Shown here in pieces: positions 1 to 6,916 of a stretch of 9,723 nucleotides of DNA. The stretch spans positions 1 to 9,723 of the forward strand of contig CAKSWM010000037.1 of the NCBI GenBank assembly GCA_934511545.1, written 5' to 3'. This DNA is from an uncultured Oscillospiraceae bacterium (lineage in GTDB: Bacteria; Bacillota; Clostridia; Oscillospirales; Oscillospiraceae). The notes beneath the pieces were generated by a model. That model did no database searches, had not been told where the DNA came from, and saw only the letters and a program-made list of their open reading frames with translations. The translations under genes were made by a program, and so were the position numbers. Each line of letters opens with the position of its first letter. Positions within the stretch are counted from its first letter, which is position 1.

Positions 1-792
1 ATCTGCGGCAGCACCCTGGCTCTGATGGACGCCGGCGTTCCCATCAAGGCTCCCGTCGCGGGCATCTCCTGCGGCCTGATCCAGGACGACGAGGGCGGCT
101 TCACCACCTTCATCGACATCCAGGGCGTTGAGGACTTCCATGGCGAAATGGACTTTAAGGTCGCCGGCACCAAGGACGGCATCACCGCGATCCAGATGGA
201 CCTCAAGAACGACGGTCTGTCCCACGAGATCATCAAGAACGCGCTCGAGATCACCCGCGAGGCGCGCATCCAGATCCTCGACGAGATCATGCTGCCCTGC
301 ATCTCCGAGCCGCGCAAGGAGCTTGCGAAGACCGCGCCCAAGATGATCTCCATGAAGATCAACCCCGACAAGATCCGCGAGGTCATCGGCTCCGGCGGCA
401 AGGTCATCCAGAAGATCACCGCGGACACCGGCTGCAAGATCGACATAGATGACGATGGCTCCGTTTTCATCTCCAGCGAGGACATCGAGAACTGCCGCGC
501 CGCGCAGAAGACAATCGAGAACATCGTTTTCGTGCCCGAGGTCGGCCAGCTCTATTACGGCAAGGTCGTCCGCATCATCCCGATCGGCGCTTTTGTCGAG
601 CTCGTTCCCGGCAAGGACGGCATGGTCCACATCAAGGACCTTGAGTTCAAGCGTACCGAGAAGGTCGAGGACGTTCTCAACATCGGCGACATGACCTGGG
701 TCAAGGTCACCGGCATCGACGAGCGCGGCAGAGTCAACCTCTCCCGCAAGGACGCCATCCGCGAGCGTGAGCAGATGGGTCTCAAGGACTGA
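1..792 (+). CDS. pnp: Polynucleotide phosphorylase (PNPase), C-terminal part, 5' end outside window
   Basis: A phosphorolytic 3'-5' exoribonuclease that degrades RNA to nucleoside diphosphates in the cytoplasm, normally as a trimer. The frame is open from base 1, so the 263 visible residues are the C-terminal third or so of a protein usually about 700 long. In fragment numbering: the end of the second RNase PH domain (1-100) carries D45, D51 and K53 in the EDF...MDFKVAG motif, matching E. coli catalytic D486, D492 and K494. A KH domain follows (about 113-172) with its GxxG loop as GSGG at 130-133, then an S1 domain (about 183-252). The protein stops soon after S1, without the long acidic or RNase E-binding tail of proteobacterial forms. 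The position matching E. coli D490 is Glu (E49), a mild substitution. Two hairpins follow the stop codon. The family call is secure; the N-terminal half cannot be seen. Confidence 0.97.
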   Translation: MCGSTLALMDAGVPIKAPVAGISCGLIQDDEGGFTTFIDIQGVEDFHGEMDFKVAGTKDGITAIQMDLKNDGLSHEIIKNALEITREARIQILDEIMLPCISEPRKELAKTAPKMISMKINPDKIREVIGSGGKVIQKITADTGCKIDIDDDGSVFISSEDIENCRAAQKTIENIVFVPEVGQLYYGKVVRIIPIGAFVELVPGKDGMVHIKDLEFKRTEKVEDVLNIGDMTWVKVTGIDERGRVNLSRKDAIREREQMGLKD

Positions 793-804
793 GCAGAATA
801 ACAC

Positions 805-839
805 ATTGGCGCAGCCGCTTTGGCTGCGCCAATTTTTTT
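805..839 (+). terminator. Rho-independent terminator of pnp
   Basis: A perfect 12-bp stem (805-816 with 822-833, arms ATTGGCGCAGCC and GGCTGCGCCAAT) with a 5-base loop runs straight into seven T on the plus strand (833-839). It begins 12 bases after the pnp stop codon. The geometry is that of a strong intrinsic terminator for the rightward pnp transcript. Confidence 0.93.
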
Positions 840-856
840 CTCTTCCTGACGAAAGG

Positions 857-896
857 CACACCGGCCGGTGTTAAGAAAACCGGCCGGTGTGTTTTT
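857..896 (+). terminator. Second hairpin between the convergent pnp and nifJ genes
   Basis: A perfect 13-bp G+C-rich stem (857-869 with 879-891) with a 9-base loop is followed by TTTTT on the plus strand (892-896). It therefore works best as a back-up terminator for pnp. It also lies only 22 bases past the nifJ stop codon. Read on the minus strand, the stem is followed only by a weak CCTTTCGTC, so it may serve nifJ as a poorer terminator or simply as a 3' stabilising hairpin. No other minus-strand terminator for nifJ is visible. Confidence 0.8.
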
Positions 897-913
897 ATTG
901 CTTTTGCGTTGTA

Positions 914-3900
914 TCAGCTGTTATAAAGCTCGCCGAACTTTATCAGGTGCTCATAGCGGTCCCTGGAAGCCTGTTCGGCCTCTGCAAAGAGTTCCTTTGC
1001 CCTCTCGGGGAAGGAGAGCGTCAGCGCGGAGTAGCGCGCCTCGTTCATGATAAAGTCCTGATAGCTTGCGGACGGGGCCTTGCTGTCCATGGTGAAGGGG
1101 GCCTTGCCCTCGGCCTTCGCCGCGGGGTTGTAGCGGAAGAGGTTCCAGTAGCCGCAGTCAACGGCGCGCTTCATCTCGCTCTGGCAGTTGGTCATGCCGC
1201 CCTTGATGGAGTGCATCTCGCAGGGGGCGTAGCCGATGATGAGCGAGGGACCGGGATAGTTGACGGCCTCGTTGATCGCACGGAGGGTCTGGGCGGGGTT
1301 CGCGCCCATGGCGACCTGTGCGACATAGACATAGCCATAGCTCATCGCGATCTCGGACAGGCTCTTCTTGTTGACGGCCTTTCCGGCTGCCGCGAACTGG
1401 GCGACGGCGCCGATCGGCGTGGCCTTGGAGGCCTGACCGCCGGTGTTGGAATACACCTCGGTGTCGAAGACAAAGACGTTGACGTCATTTCCGGAGGCAA
1501 GAACATGGTCAAGGCCGCCGAAGCCGATGTCATAGGCCCAGCCGTCGCCGCCGAAGATCCAGACGGCCTTCTTTGCAAGCATATCCTTGCCCTCAACGAC
1601 CGCGCGGGCAACGCCGCAGGCCTCGCAGGGGCACTTTTTGCCGTTTGCAAGCCAGGCTTCCTCGAACGGGGAGCCGGTGTAATCGCGCTGGGTCACGGGC
1701 AGGCACAGCTCATAGAGCTTCTCGCCCGCGATGCGGGAGCCCTCGACCTCGTCGAACTTGTCGAGCCATTCCTTCGCGGCGGCGACGATGTCCTCGTCGG
1801 CGTACTCGATGGAGAGCAGGCTCTCGACCTTGGCCTTGAGATTGGCGCGGCGGGTCTGGACGGCGACGGCGATGCCGAGGCCGTGTTCGGCGTTATCCTC
1901 GAACAGAGAGTTTGCCCAGGCGGGACCCTTTCCGGCCTTGTTGACGGTATACGGGCTGGTCGCGGCCGGTCCGCCCCAGATGGAGGAGCAGCCGGTGGCG
2001 TTGGAGATATACATGCGCTCGCCGCAGACCTGGGTCACAAGGCGGGCATAGCTGGTCTCGGCGCAGCCGGCGCAGGAGCCGGAGAACTCGAGCAGGGGCT
2101 GCTTGAACTGGCTGCCCTTGACGGTCGTGACGTCCTGAAGCTCGGGCTTGTCGGAGACCTTGGAGACAAGGTAGTTGAACACGGGCTGCTGGCCTTCCTC
2201 TTCGGCCAGCGGCTTCATCTCGACGGCCTTGGTCGGGCAGACACCGATGCAGACCGCGCAGCCCATGCAGTCGAGCGGGGAAACGCCCATGGCGTAGAGA
2301 TATTCGCCCTTGCCCTTGCCGGCCTTGAAGGGAGCGGCCTTGGTGCCTTCGGGCGCGGCCTTGAGCTCTTCCTCGGTCAGCGCGAACGGACGTATCGTCG
2401 CGTGCGGGCAGACATATGCGCACTGGGAGCACTGGATGCACTTGTCGGGATCCCAGCTGGGAACGGTGACGGCGATGCCGCGCTTTTCGTATGCCGCGGC
2501 GCCGAGCGGGAAGGTGCCGTCCTCATAGCCCTTGAATACGGAGACGGGCAGACTGTCGCCATCCATGCGGTTGACGGTCTCGGTTATGGTCTTGACGACC
2601 TTGACGGTCTCGGGACGGCCCTCGAGCACGGTGTTGTCCGGCTCATCCTCGGCGTCGGCCCAGTCTGCGGGCACGTCGAACTTGACAAAGGCCGTTGCGC
2701 CGGCGTCAATCGCCCTGTGGTTCATCTCAACGACGTCCTTGCCCTTCTTGAGATAGGACTTGGTCGCGGCGTCCTTCATGTGGCCGATGGCCTCCTCCAG
2801 AGGCATGACGTTTGCCAGCGCGAAGAAGGCGCTCTGAAGGATCGTGTTGTTGCGCTTGCCCATGCCGAGCTCTATGGCAAGGTCAATGGCGTTTATGGTA
2901 TAGACCTGAATGTTGTTGCGGGCGATATAGCGCTTGCTCTCGGCGGGCATGTTCCTGTCGAGTTCCTCGGGGGTCCACTGGCAGTTGATGAGGAAAACTC
3001 CGCCGGGCTTTATGTCGCGGGCCATCTTGTAGCCCTTGATGATATACGAGGGGTTGTGGCAGGCGACGAAGTCCGCCTTGTTGATATAGTAAGGGGACTT
3101 GATCGGCTTGTCGCCGAAGCGCAGGTGGCTGATGGTGACGCCGCCGGTCTTTTTGGAGTCATACTGGAAGTATGCCTGGACATACTTATCGGTGTGGTCG
3201 CCGATGATCTTGATGGAGTTCTTGTTCGCGCCGACGGTGCCGTCGCCGCCGAGACCCCAGAACTTGCACTCGATGGTGCCCTCCGCCGCGGTGTTGGGCG
3301 AGGGGACCTCGGGCAGGGAGAGGTTGGTGACGTCGTCAACGATGCCGATGGTGAACTGGCGGCGGGGCTTTTCAAGCTCAAGCTCCTTGTAGACGGCGAA
3401 AACGCTGCTGGGCGGAGTGTCCTTGGAGCCGAGACCGTAGCGGCCGCCGGTGACGGTGATGTCGTTTCTTCCGGCGTTGGCAAGAGCTGTGACAACATCC
3501 TGATAGAGGGGCTCGCCCTGTGCGCCGGGCTCCTTGGTGCGGTCGAGCACGGCAAGCTTTTTGCAGCTCTCGGGTATCGCGGCAAGGAAGCGGTCAACTG
3601 CGAACGGACGGTACAGGCGGACCTTGATAAGGCCGACCTTCTGGCCATTGGCGTTGAGGTAGTCGATGACCTCCTCGGTGACGTCGCAGATGGAGCCCAT
3701 CGCAACGATGACGCGGTCGGCGTCGGGAGCGCCGTAGTAGTTGAAAAGCTTATAGTCGGTGCCGAGCTTGGCGTTTATTTTCTCCATATAGCCCTCGACC
3801 ACGCCGGGAATGGCGTTGTAGGCGCTGTTGGAGGCCTCGCGGTGCTGGAAGAAGATGTCCCCGTTCTCGTGGGAGCCGCGCATTACGGGGTTCTCGGGGT

Positions 3901-4525
3901 TCAGCGCGCGTCTGCGGAAAGCTTCGACCGCGTCCATGTCGCACATTTCCTTGAGATCCTCGTAGTCCCAGACCGCGATCTTCTGTATCTCATGAGAGGT
4001 ACGGAACCCGTCGAAGAAGTTGATGAAGGGTATCCGGCCCGATATCGCAGAAAGGTGCGCAACGGGAGACAGATCCATGATCTCCTGCGGGTTGGACTCC
4101 GCAAGCATGGCGAATCCGGTCTGGCGGCAGGCCATAACATCGGAGTGGTCGCCAAAGATGGACAGCGACTGGGTAGCAACTGCACGGGCAGAGACGTGGA
4201 AGACAGCAGGCAGCATCTCTGCCGCGATCTTGAACATGTTGGGAACCATGAGCAGAAGTCCCTGAGACGCGGTATAGGTCGTCGTCAGAGCGCCTGCGGC
4301 GAGAGAGCCGTGCACAGTGCCGGCGGCGCCCGCCTCAGACTGCATCTCCACAACCTTAACGGTGGTTCCGAATATGTTTTCCTGTCCTGCGGCGGCCCAT
4401 TGGTCGACGGAGTCGGCCATGGGGCTGGAGGGCGTTATGGGGTAGATACCCGCTACCTCCGTGAATGCGTATGAGACGTGGGCGGCGGCAGTGTTGCCGT
4501 CCATGCTTTTCAGCTTTCTGGCCAT
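914..4525 (-). CDS. nifJ: Pyruvate:ferredoxin (flavodoxin) oxidoreductase, single-chain type
   Basis: Converts pyruvate and CoA to acetyl-CoA and CO2, passing electrons to ferredoxin or flavodoxin; central to clostridial fermentation, cytoplasmic. The 1203 residues match the usual single-chain length (about 1170-1230). The N-terminal domain has T31, E64 and R114 at the substrate and thiamine-diphosphate positions known from Desulfovibrio PFOR. A gamma-like domain begins near residue 420 (FWGLGGDGT). Two 4Fe-4S motifs follow: C696/C699/C702/C706 and C753/C756/C759/C763. The proximal cluster ligands appear to be C818, C821, C846 and C1102 (YAPC). The thiamine-binding motif starts at GDGW (993-996) and ends in SNTGGQ with N1027. 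The ATG at 4525 has AGGAG 10 bases upstream (4536-4540). The gene is transcribed alone, convergent with pnp and divergent from the DUF378 gene. Nothing is truncated. It contains no TTA, CTA or TCA codon over almost its whole length. Confidence 0.98.
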   Translation of the reverse strand: MARKLKSMDGNTAAAHVSYAFTEVAGIYPITPSSPMADSVDQWAAAGQENIFGTTVKVVEMQSEAGAAGTVHGSLAAGALTTTYTASQGLLLMVPNMFKIAAEMLPAVFHVSARAVATQSLSIFGDHSDVMACRQTGFAMLAESNPQEIMDLSPVAHLSAISGRIPFINFFDGFRTSHEIQKIAVWDYEDLKEMCDMDAVEAFRRRALNPENPVMRGSHENGDIFFQHREASNSAYNAIPGVVEGYMEKINAKLGTDYKLFNYYGAPDADRVIVAMGSICDVTEEVIDYLNANGQKVGLIKVRLYRPFAVDRFLAAIPESCKKLAVLDRTKEPGAQGEPLYQDVVTALANAGRNDITVTGGRYGLGSKDTPPSSVFAVYKELELEKPRRQFTIGIVDDVTNLSLPEVPSPNTAAEGTIECKFWGLGGDGTVGANKNSIKIIGDHTDKYVQAYFQYDSKKTGGVTISHLRFGDKPIKSPYYINKADFVACHNPSYIIKGYKMARDIKPGGVFLINCQWTPEELDRNMPAESKRYIARNNIQVYTINAIDLAIELGMGKRNNTILQSAFFALANVMPLEEAIGHMKDAATKSYLKKGKDVVEMNHRAIDAGATAFVKFDVPADWADAEDEPDNTVLEGRPETVKVVKTITETVNRMDGDSLPVSVFKGYEDGTFPLGAAAYEKRGIAVTVPSWDPDKCIQCSQCAYVCPHATIRPFALTEEELKAAPEGTKAAPFKAGKGKGEYLYAMGVSPLDCMGCAVCIGVCPTKAVEMKPLAEEEGQQPVFNYLVSKVSDKPELQDVTTVKGSQFKQPLLEFSGSCAGCAETSYARLVTQVCGERMYISNATGCSSIWGGPAATSPYTVNKAGKGPAWANSLFEDNAEHGLGIAVAVQTRRANLKAKVESLLSIEYADEDIVAAAKEWLDKFDEVEGSRIAGEKLYELCLPVTQRDYTGSPFEEAWLANGKKCPCEACGVARAVVEGKDMLAKKAVWIFGGDGWAYDIGFGGLDHVLASGNDVNVFVFDTEVYSNTGGQASKATPIGAVAQFAAAGKAVNKKSLSEIAMSYGYVYVAQVAMGANPAQTLRAINEAVNYPGPSLIIGYAPCEMHSIKGGMTNCQSEMKRAVDCGYWNLFRYNPAAKAEGKAPFTMDSKAPSASYQDFIMNEARYSALTLSFPERAKELFAEAEQASRDRYEHLIKFGELYNS

Positions 4526-4567
4526 TGTTCTTTATCTCCTTTTCAAAGAAATTCAATAGACATAATT

Positions 4568-4596
4568 ATTTTAACATCATTATCGGTCTAAGTAAA
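4568..4596 (-). promoter_or_regulatory. Probable nifJ promoter with extended -10
   Basis: Reading the minus strand, TTTACT (4596-4591) and TAAAAT (4573-4568) are separated by 17 bases, and the -10 is preceded by TGT, an extended -10 signature. The expected start is near 4561, giving a leader of about 35 bases before the nifJ ATG. The -35 matches consensus at four of six positions and the -10 at five of six. This is a sequence-only prediction. Confidence 0.6.
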
Positions 4597-4870
4597 TCTA
4601 AAAAAGCCGACGAAAATTACATTCACTGTTTCCGATAAAATAACATGACCGCACGGGGCTTTTTTTGTGAATGTCACACGTTAAAGCGATATATCAAATG
4701 TTACAGACGTGTCGCTTCTTACGGCAGATTTTCCGCATATACAGTATATTTTTTGCCTGTTTTTTCTATTCACGCCCGCTTCAAAAAGCGCCGCGTTTCC
4801 CCCGCAGAGCATAAAAATTTGCCGCGTTCGCGCAGAGCAAAAAACGAATAATCGCCGCATTCGCGGGCAA
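4597..4870. other. Gene-free interval between nifJ and the DUF378 gene
   Basis: I find no convincing gene here. The left part is A+T-rich. A perfect dyad TGTGA-ATG-TCACA lies at 4666-4678; its 3-base spacer is unlike the 6 bases of a CRP site. A weak promoter for the rightward gene could be TTGTGA (4665-4670) with TATATC (4690-4695) at a 19-base spacing. At 4723-4765 an imperfect stem (4723-4728 with 4752-4757, enclosing ATATA-CAG-TATAT) precedes six T, which resembles a weak attenuator. From about 4790 the base composition shifts to G+C-rich and a degenerate repeat begins. The rightward promoter is not firmly located. Confidence 0.4.
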
Positions 4871-4880
4871 GCTATATCCG
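4790..4880 (+). repeat. Degenerate three-copy direct repeat, unit about 31-33 bases
   Basis: Copies start at 4790 (GCCGCGTTTCCCCCGCAGAG), 4821 (GCCGCGTTCGCGCAGAG) and 4854 (GCCGCATTCGCGGGCAAG). Each G+C-rich head is followed by an A/T-rich tail. Offsets are 31 and 33 bases. The first two copies share CGCAGAGCA followed by an A-rich run. The third copy runs into the 5' arm of the stem-loop before the DUF378 gene. Too few and too diverged for CRISPR. It could be a local duplication or a set of protein or RNA binding sites. Confidence 0.5.
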
Positions 4881-4926
4881 GACGGAAATCGAACGCCTGC
4901 CGGTCCTGTTTCTGTCCGGATATTGC
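4871..4926 (+). promoter_or_regulatory. Long leader stem-loop abutting the DUF378 ribosome binding site
   Basis: Arm 4871-4888 pairs with 4909-4926 over about 18 positions, with one T-T mismatch and one G-T wobble; the core ATATCCGGAC / GTCCGGATAT is perfect (one further T-G pair at 4889/4908 is possible). The loop is about 20 bases. The 3' arm ends on the base just before AAAGGAG (4927-4933). The loop contains TCCT (4904-4907), which could pair with AGGA of the ribosome binding site in an alternative fold. No T-run follows, so it is not a terminator. It looks like translational control or leader stabilisation. I do not recognise a known riboswitch class. Confidence 0.6.
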
Positions 4927-4942
4927 AAAGGAGCGATTTTCG

Positions 4943-5170
4943 ATGATAATAGACAGAATAGCCCTCATCCTCGCCATAATCGGCGGACTCAACTGGGGGA
5001 GCATCGGCCTGTTCCGTTTTGACCTTGTAGCATATCTGTTCGGAGGTCAGACCGCGACCGTGAGCCGCATCGTCTATATCCTTGTCGCGCTGGCCGCGAT
5101 ATGGTGCATATCCCTGCTGTTCAGGCAGCGCGGCGAAGAGGCGGACGACGGAGTTTACGGCGGCGCCTGA
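4943..5170 (+). CDS. DUF378 family small membrane protein
   Basis: A 75-residue protein with two predicted membrane helices (about 3-24 and 39-60) and a short charged tail (RQRGEEADDG). The segment GGLNWGSIGLF, followed by FDLVAYLFG and a second helix, is the hallmark of the DUF378 (YuzA-like) family, whose molecular function is not established. The length matches the family (about 70-80). The ATG at 4943 is chosen because AAAGGAG (4927-4933) lies 9 bases upstream. The open frame extends further upstream, but that extension crosses the leader stem-loop, is not DUF378-like and has no comparable ribosome binding site. The gene stands alone: a leader hairpin precedes it and a terminator follows 21 bases after the stop codon. 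Confidence 0.9.
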   Translation: MIIDRIALILAIIGGLNWGSIGLFRFDLVAYLFGGQTATVSRIVYILVALAAIWCISLLFRQRGEEADDGVYGGA

Positions 5171-5191
5171 TGCGACCGCACAATGATCCGA

Positions 5192-5227
5192 GCCTGTGTG
5201 CCGAGAATGCACACAGGCCGTTTTTTT
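5192..5227 (+). terminator. Rho-independent terminator after the DUF378 gene
   Basis: A perfect 10-bp stem (GCCTGTGTGC, 5192-5201, with 5209-5218) with a 7-base loop is followed by CG and seven T (5221-5227). It ends the short DUF378 transcript and separates it from the symporter gene. Confidence 0.92.
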
Positions 5228-5290
5228 GTGCGCTTGCGGCTTACGCAACGCCTGACGCAATAATGTAAACCACGGACAGTCCTCAGCCTG

Positions 5291-5319
5291 TTGAAAGACG
5301 TTCCATACAATGCTATAAT
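5291..5319 (+). promoter_or_regulatory. Near-consensus sigma-A promoter of the symporter gene
   Basis: TTGAAA (5291-5296), a 17-base spacer and a perfect TATAAT (5314-5319), with TGC just before the -10 (extended -10). This is the best promoter in the window. Transcription should start near 5326, inside the palindrome at 5323-5340. So strong a core promoter suggests control by a repressor rather than an activator. Confidence 0.88.
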
Positions 5320-5322
5320 TAT

Positions 5323-5340
5323 ATTAGTTAGCAAACTAAT
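5323..5340. promoter_or_regulatory. Palindromic operator candidate over the symporter transcription start
   Basis: A perfect inverted repeat, ATTAGTT-AGCA-AACTAAT, covers the predicted start site and lies 3 bases after the -10 element. The length and A/T-rich half-sites resemble MarR-family operators; that family assignment is inference. A bound repressor here would block initiation. No regulator gene is present in the window. Confidence 0.6.
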
Positions 5341-5361
5341 TTTAGAAAAGGAGCGTCCGCC

Positions 5362-6807
5362 ATGTCTGTTCAACTGTTGGTAATACTTATTTATTTTGTC
5401 CTGACGATTTTTATCGGCGTCATGTCGTCCCGCCGCGCGCGCTCCTCTTCCGGCTTCAACGGCGCGCAGCTGGGCCTTGCCAGCATCGTCTGTGCCTCCG
5501 CGGGCGAATGGCTCGGCGGCACCGCAACGACCGGCGTTTCGGAATACGGCTTTATCTACGGCCTGTCAGGCGCGTGGTATACGATCGCAAACGGTATCGG
5601 CGTCATGTTCCTTGCTCTGTGCTTTGCAAAGCTTTACCGCAGCCTTGGCTCCGTCACGGTGCCCGGCCTCGTCGAGCACTGGTTCGGCCGCCGCGCGCGG
5701 ACCGTTTCCGCTATTCTGCTGGTCATCGTCATGCTGGCCGTCGGCCTGTCGCAGATGATCGCCGCAGGCAAGCTCGGCGAAAGCCTGCTCGGGCTGGATT
5801 ATAACCTGACGGTCGTCATATTCGCGCTGATATTCATCGTCTATACCCTCGCCGGAGGCATGAACGCGGTCGCGGCAACGAACAAGATGCACCTGTTTGT
5901 CATGTACGGCGGCATTATTCTGGCGCTCGTGCTTTCAATATCGCGGCTGGGCGGCTGGAACACCTTCACGGCCAGCATCTCCGGTGTCGAAACGGATGGC
6001 AAAAGCTTTTTCAACATGTTCGCTATCGGACCTTCAAAGGTCAGCTCCTGGATAATCGCCTCGCTGCTCGGCGCGTGCACGGCCCAGGCGGGCATACAGC
6101 CGGTTCTGGCCGCAAAGGACGTACCAACAGCGAAAAAAGCCTGCATAATAACCGCTTTTGTCGCGGCGCCCTTCGGCCTGTTCACGGCGCTGCTGGGCAT
6201 GACCGCGCGCGTCATGTCCGAAAACGGAACGCTGCTCTCCTCCGGCGGCGCGGTCGTAACGGACGCAAAGCTTGCTCTGCCCGCGCTGATGATGCACCTG
6301 CCGCCGCTTGCCGGCGGGCTTGTCCTCTCGTCCATACTCGCGGCGATTCTCTCAACGGTCTCGCCGATAATCCTCTCCTGCGGCACCATGCTTACAAACG
6401 ACCTTTACCGCCGTATCGACCCGAATGCGGACGATGCGCGGCTGCTGCATGTGTCGCGCATCTCAACGGCGGCGGCCGGCGCCGTCTGCTGTCTGGCCTC
6501 GATGCTTCTGGTCGGCTCGGCGCGCGTTCTGGACCTTGTATACGCGGCCTATTCCCTGCGCGGCGCGCTTTTCGTCGTGATCCTCCTCGGCATCTACTGG
6601 CGCGGAGCCTCCGAAAGGGGAGCCTGCCTGAGCATGATAACGACCGGCGTCGTCGCCGTCGTCTGGCAGGGCTGCAAAATCGTCACCGGAGCATACCCCT
6701 TCGCCCCGTGGTTCACGGAGACCTACGCCGCGATACTCTTCGCGCTTGTATCCACCATCGTTTTCAGTCTCATCTTCCCGCGCGGCGCGCGCAGAGAAGG
6801 GAATTGA
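5362..6807 (+). CDS. Sodium:solute symporter, SSS (SSF) family
   Basis: An integral membrane Na+-coupled uptake transporter of 481 residues with about 13 hydrophobic segments, within the normal length of the family (PutP, PanF, SGLT relatives). The segment AAILSTVSPIILSCGTMLTN at 327-346, then DLYRR, aligns with helix 8 of proline permease; S331 and T332 match the PutP Na+-ligand pair S340/T341, so sodium coupling looks intact. Residues 48-58 (GEWLGGTATTG) lie in the helix-2 region, and a helix break is visible at YTLAGGMNAV (161-170). The substrate cannot be read from the sequence and no enzyme gene is adjacent to suggest one. The ATG at 5362 has AAGGAG (5348-5353) 8 bases upstream. The gene has its own strong promoter and operator candidate and is probably monocistronic. 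Confidence 0.93.
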   Translation: MSVQLLVILIYFVLTIFIGVMSSRRARSSSGFNGAQLGLASIVCASAGEWLGGTATTGVSEYGFIYGLSGAWYTIANGIGVMFLALCFAKLYRSLGSVTVPGLVEHWFGRRARTVSAILLVIVMLAVGLSQMIAAGKLGESLLGLDYNLTVVIFALIFIVYTLAGGMNAVAATNKMHLFVMYGGIILALVLSISRLGGWNTFTASISGVETDGKSFFNMFAIGPSKVSSWIIASLLGACTAQAGIQPVLAAKDVPTAKKACIITAFVAAPFGLFTALLGMTARVMSENGTLLSSGGAVVTDAKLALPALMMHLPPLAGGLVLSSILAAILSTVSPIILSCGTMLTNDLYRRIDPNADDARLLHVSRISTAAAGAVCCLASMLLVGSARVLDLVYAAYSLRGALFVVILLGIYWRGASERGACLSMITTGVVAVVWQGCKIVTGAYPFAPWFTETYAAILFALVSTIVFSLIFPRGARREGN

Positions 6808-6808
6808 T

Positions 6809-6837
6809 AACAGGCTCCCGGTTTCGTCTGTTTTTTT
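6809..6837 (+). terminator. Modest terminator candidate after the symporter gene
   Basis: Arm AACAGGC (6809-6815) pairs with GTCTGTT (6826-6832) with one G-T wobble, and T continues to 6837. The stem is short, so termination may be partial. It begins 2 bases after the stop codon, which fits the end of a monocistronic message. Confidence 0.5.
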
Positions 6838-6862
6838 GACGGCGTCACTTTATACTGTTATT

Positions 6863-6896
6863 CAATAGAAGCCATCAAATCTTCTTATTGTATAAT
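6863..6896 (+). promoter_or_regulatory. Dyad and TATAAT box upstream of the noc gene
   Basis: CAATAGAAG (6863-6871) pairs with CTTCTTATTG (6881-6890) with one bulged base and a 9-base loop. TATAAT follows at once (6891-6896). No good -35 lies 16-18 bases upstream of that box, and a start near 6903 would fall on the GGAG ribosome binding site, so the box may not be the true -10. TTGACG (6836-6841) is a possible -35 but lacks a good partner. The promoter of noc is therefore unresolved; the dyad is real in the sequence. Confidence 0.35.
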
Positions 6897-6916
6897 TGTA
6901 TTGGAGTCTGACAGCG

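Noticed and set aside
887..4474. Giant plus-strand protein-coding gene of 1195 residues
   Set aside because: It lies entirely antisense to nifJ, whose motifs and catalytic residues are intact. Its composition (Ala, Gly, Leu, Val, Asp rich) is what the complement of G+C-rich codons gives, and the GTG at 887 has no ribosome binding site.
4568..4590. Rex redox-regulator site in the nifJ promoter
   Set aside because: ATGTTAA on the minus strand resembles one half of the clostridial Rex site, but the second half does not match.
4790..4880. CRISPR array
   Set aside because: Only three diverged copies with no constant repeat or spacer length, and no cas genes.
4709..4942. N-terminal extension of the DUF378 protein to 153 residues
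   Set aside because: The extension covers the repeat and leader stem-loop, is not hydrophobic or DUF378-like, and AAAGGAG points to the ATG at 4943.
6896..6916. TTG start for the noc gene at 6896
   Set aside because: It precedes the GGAG ribosome binding site and overlaps the TATAAT box; the ATG at 6917 is properly spaced.
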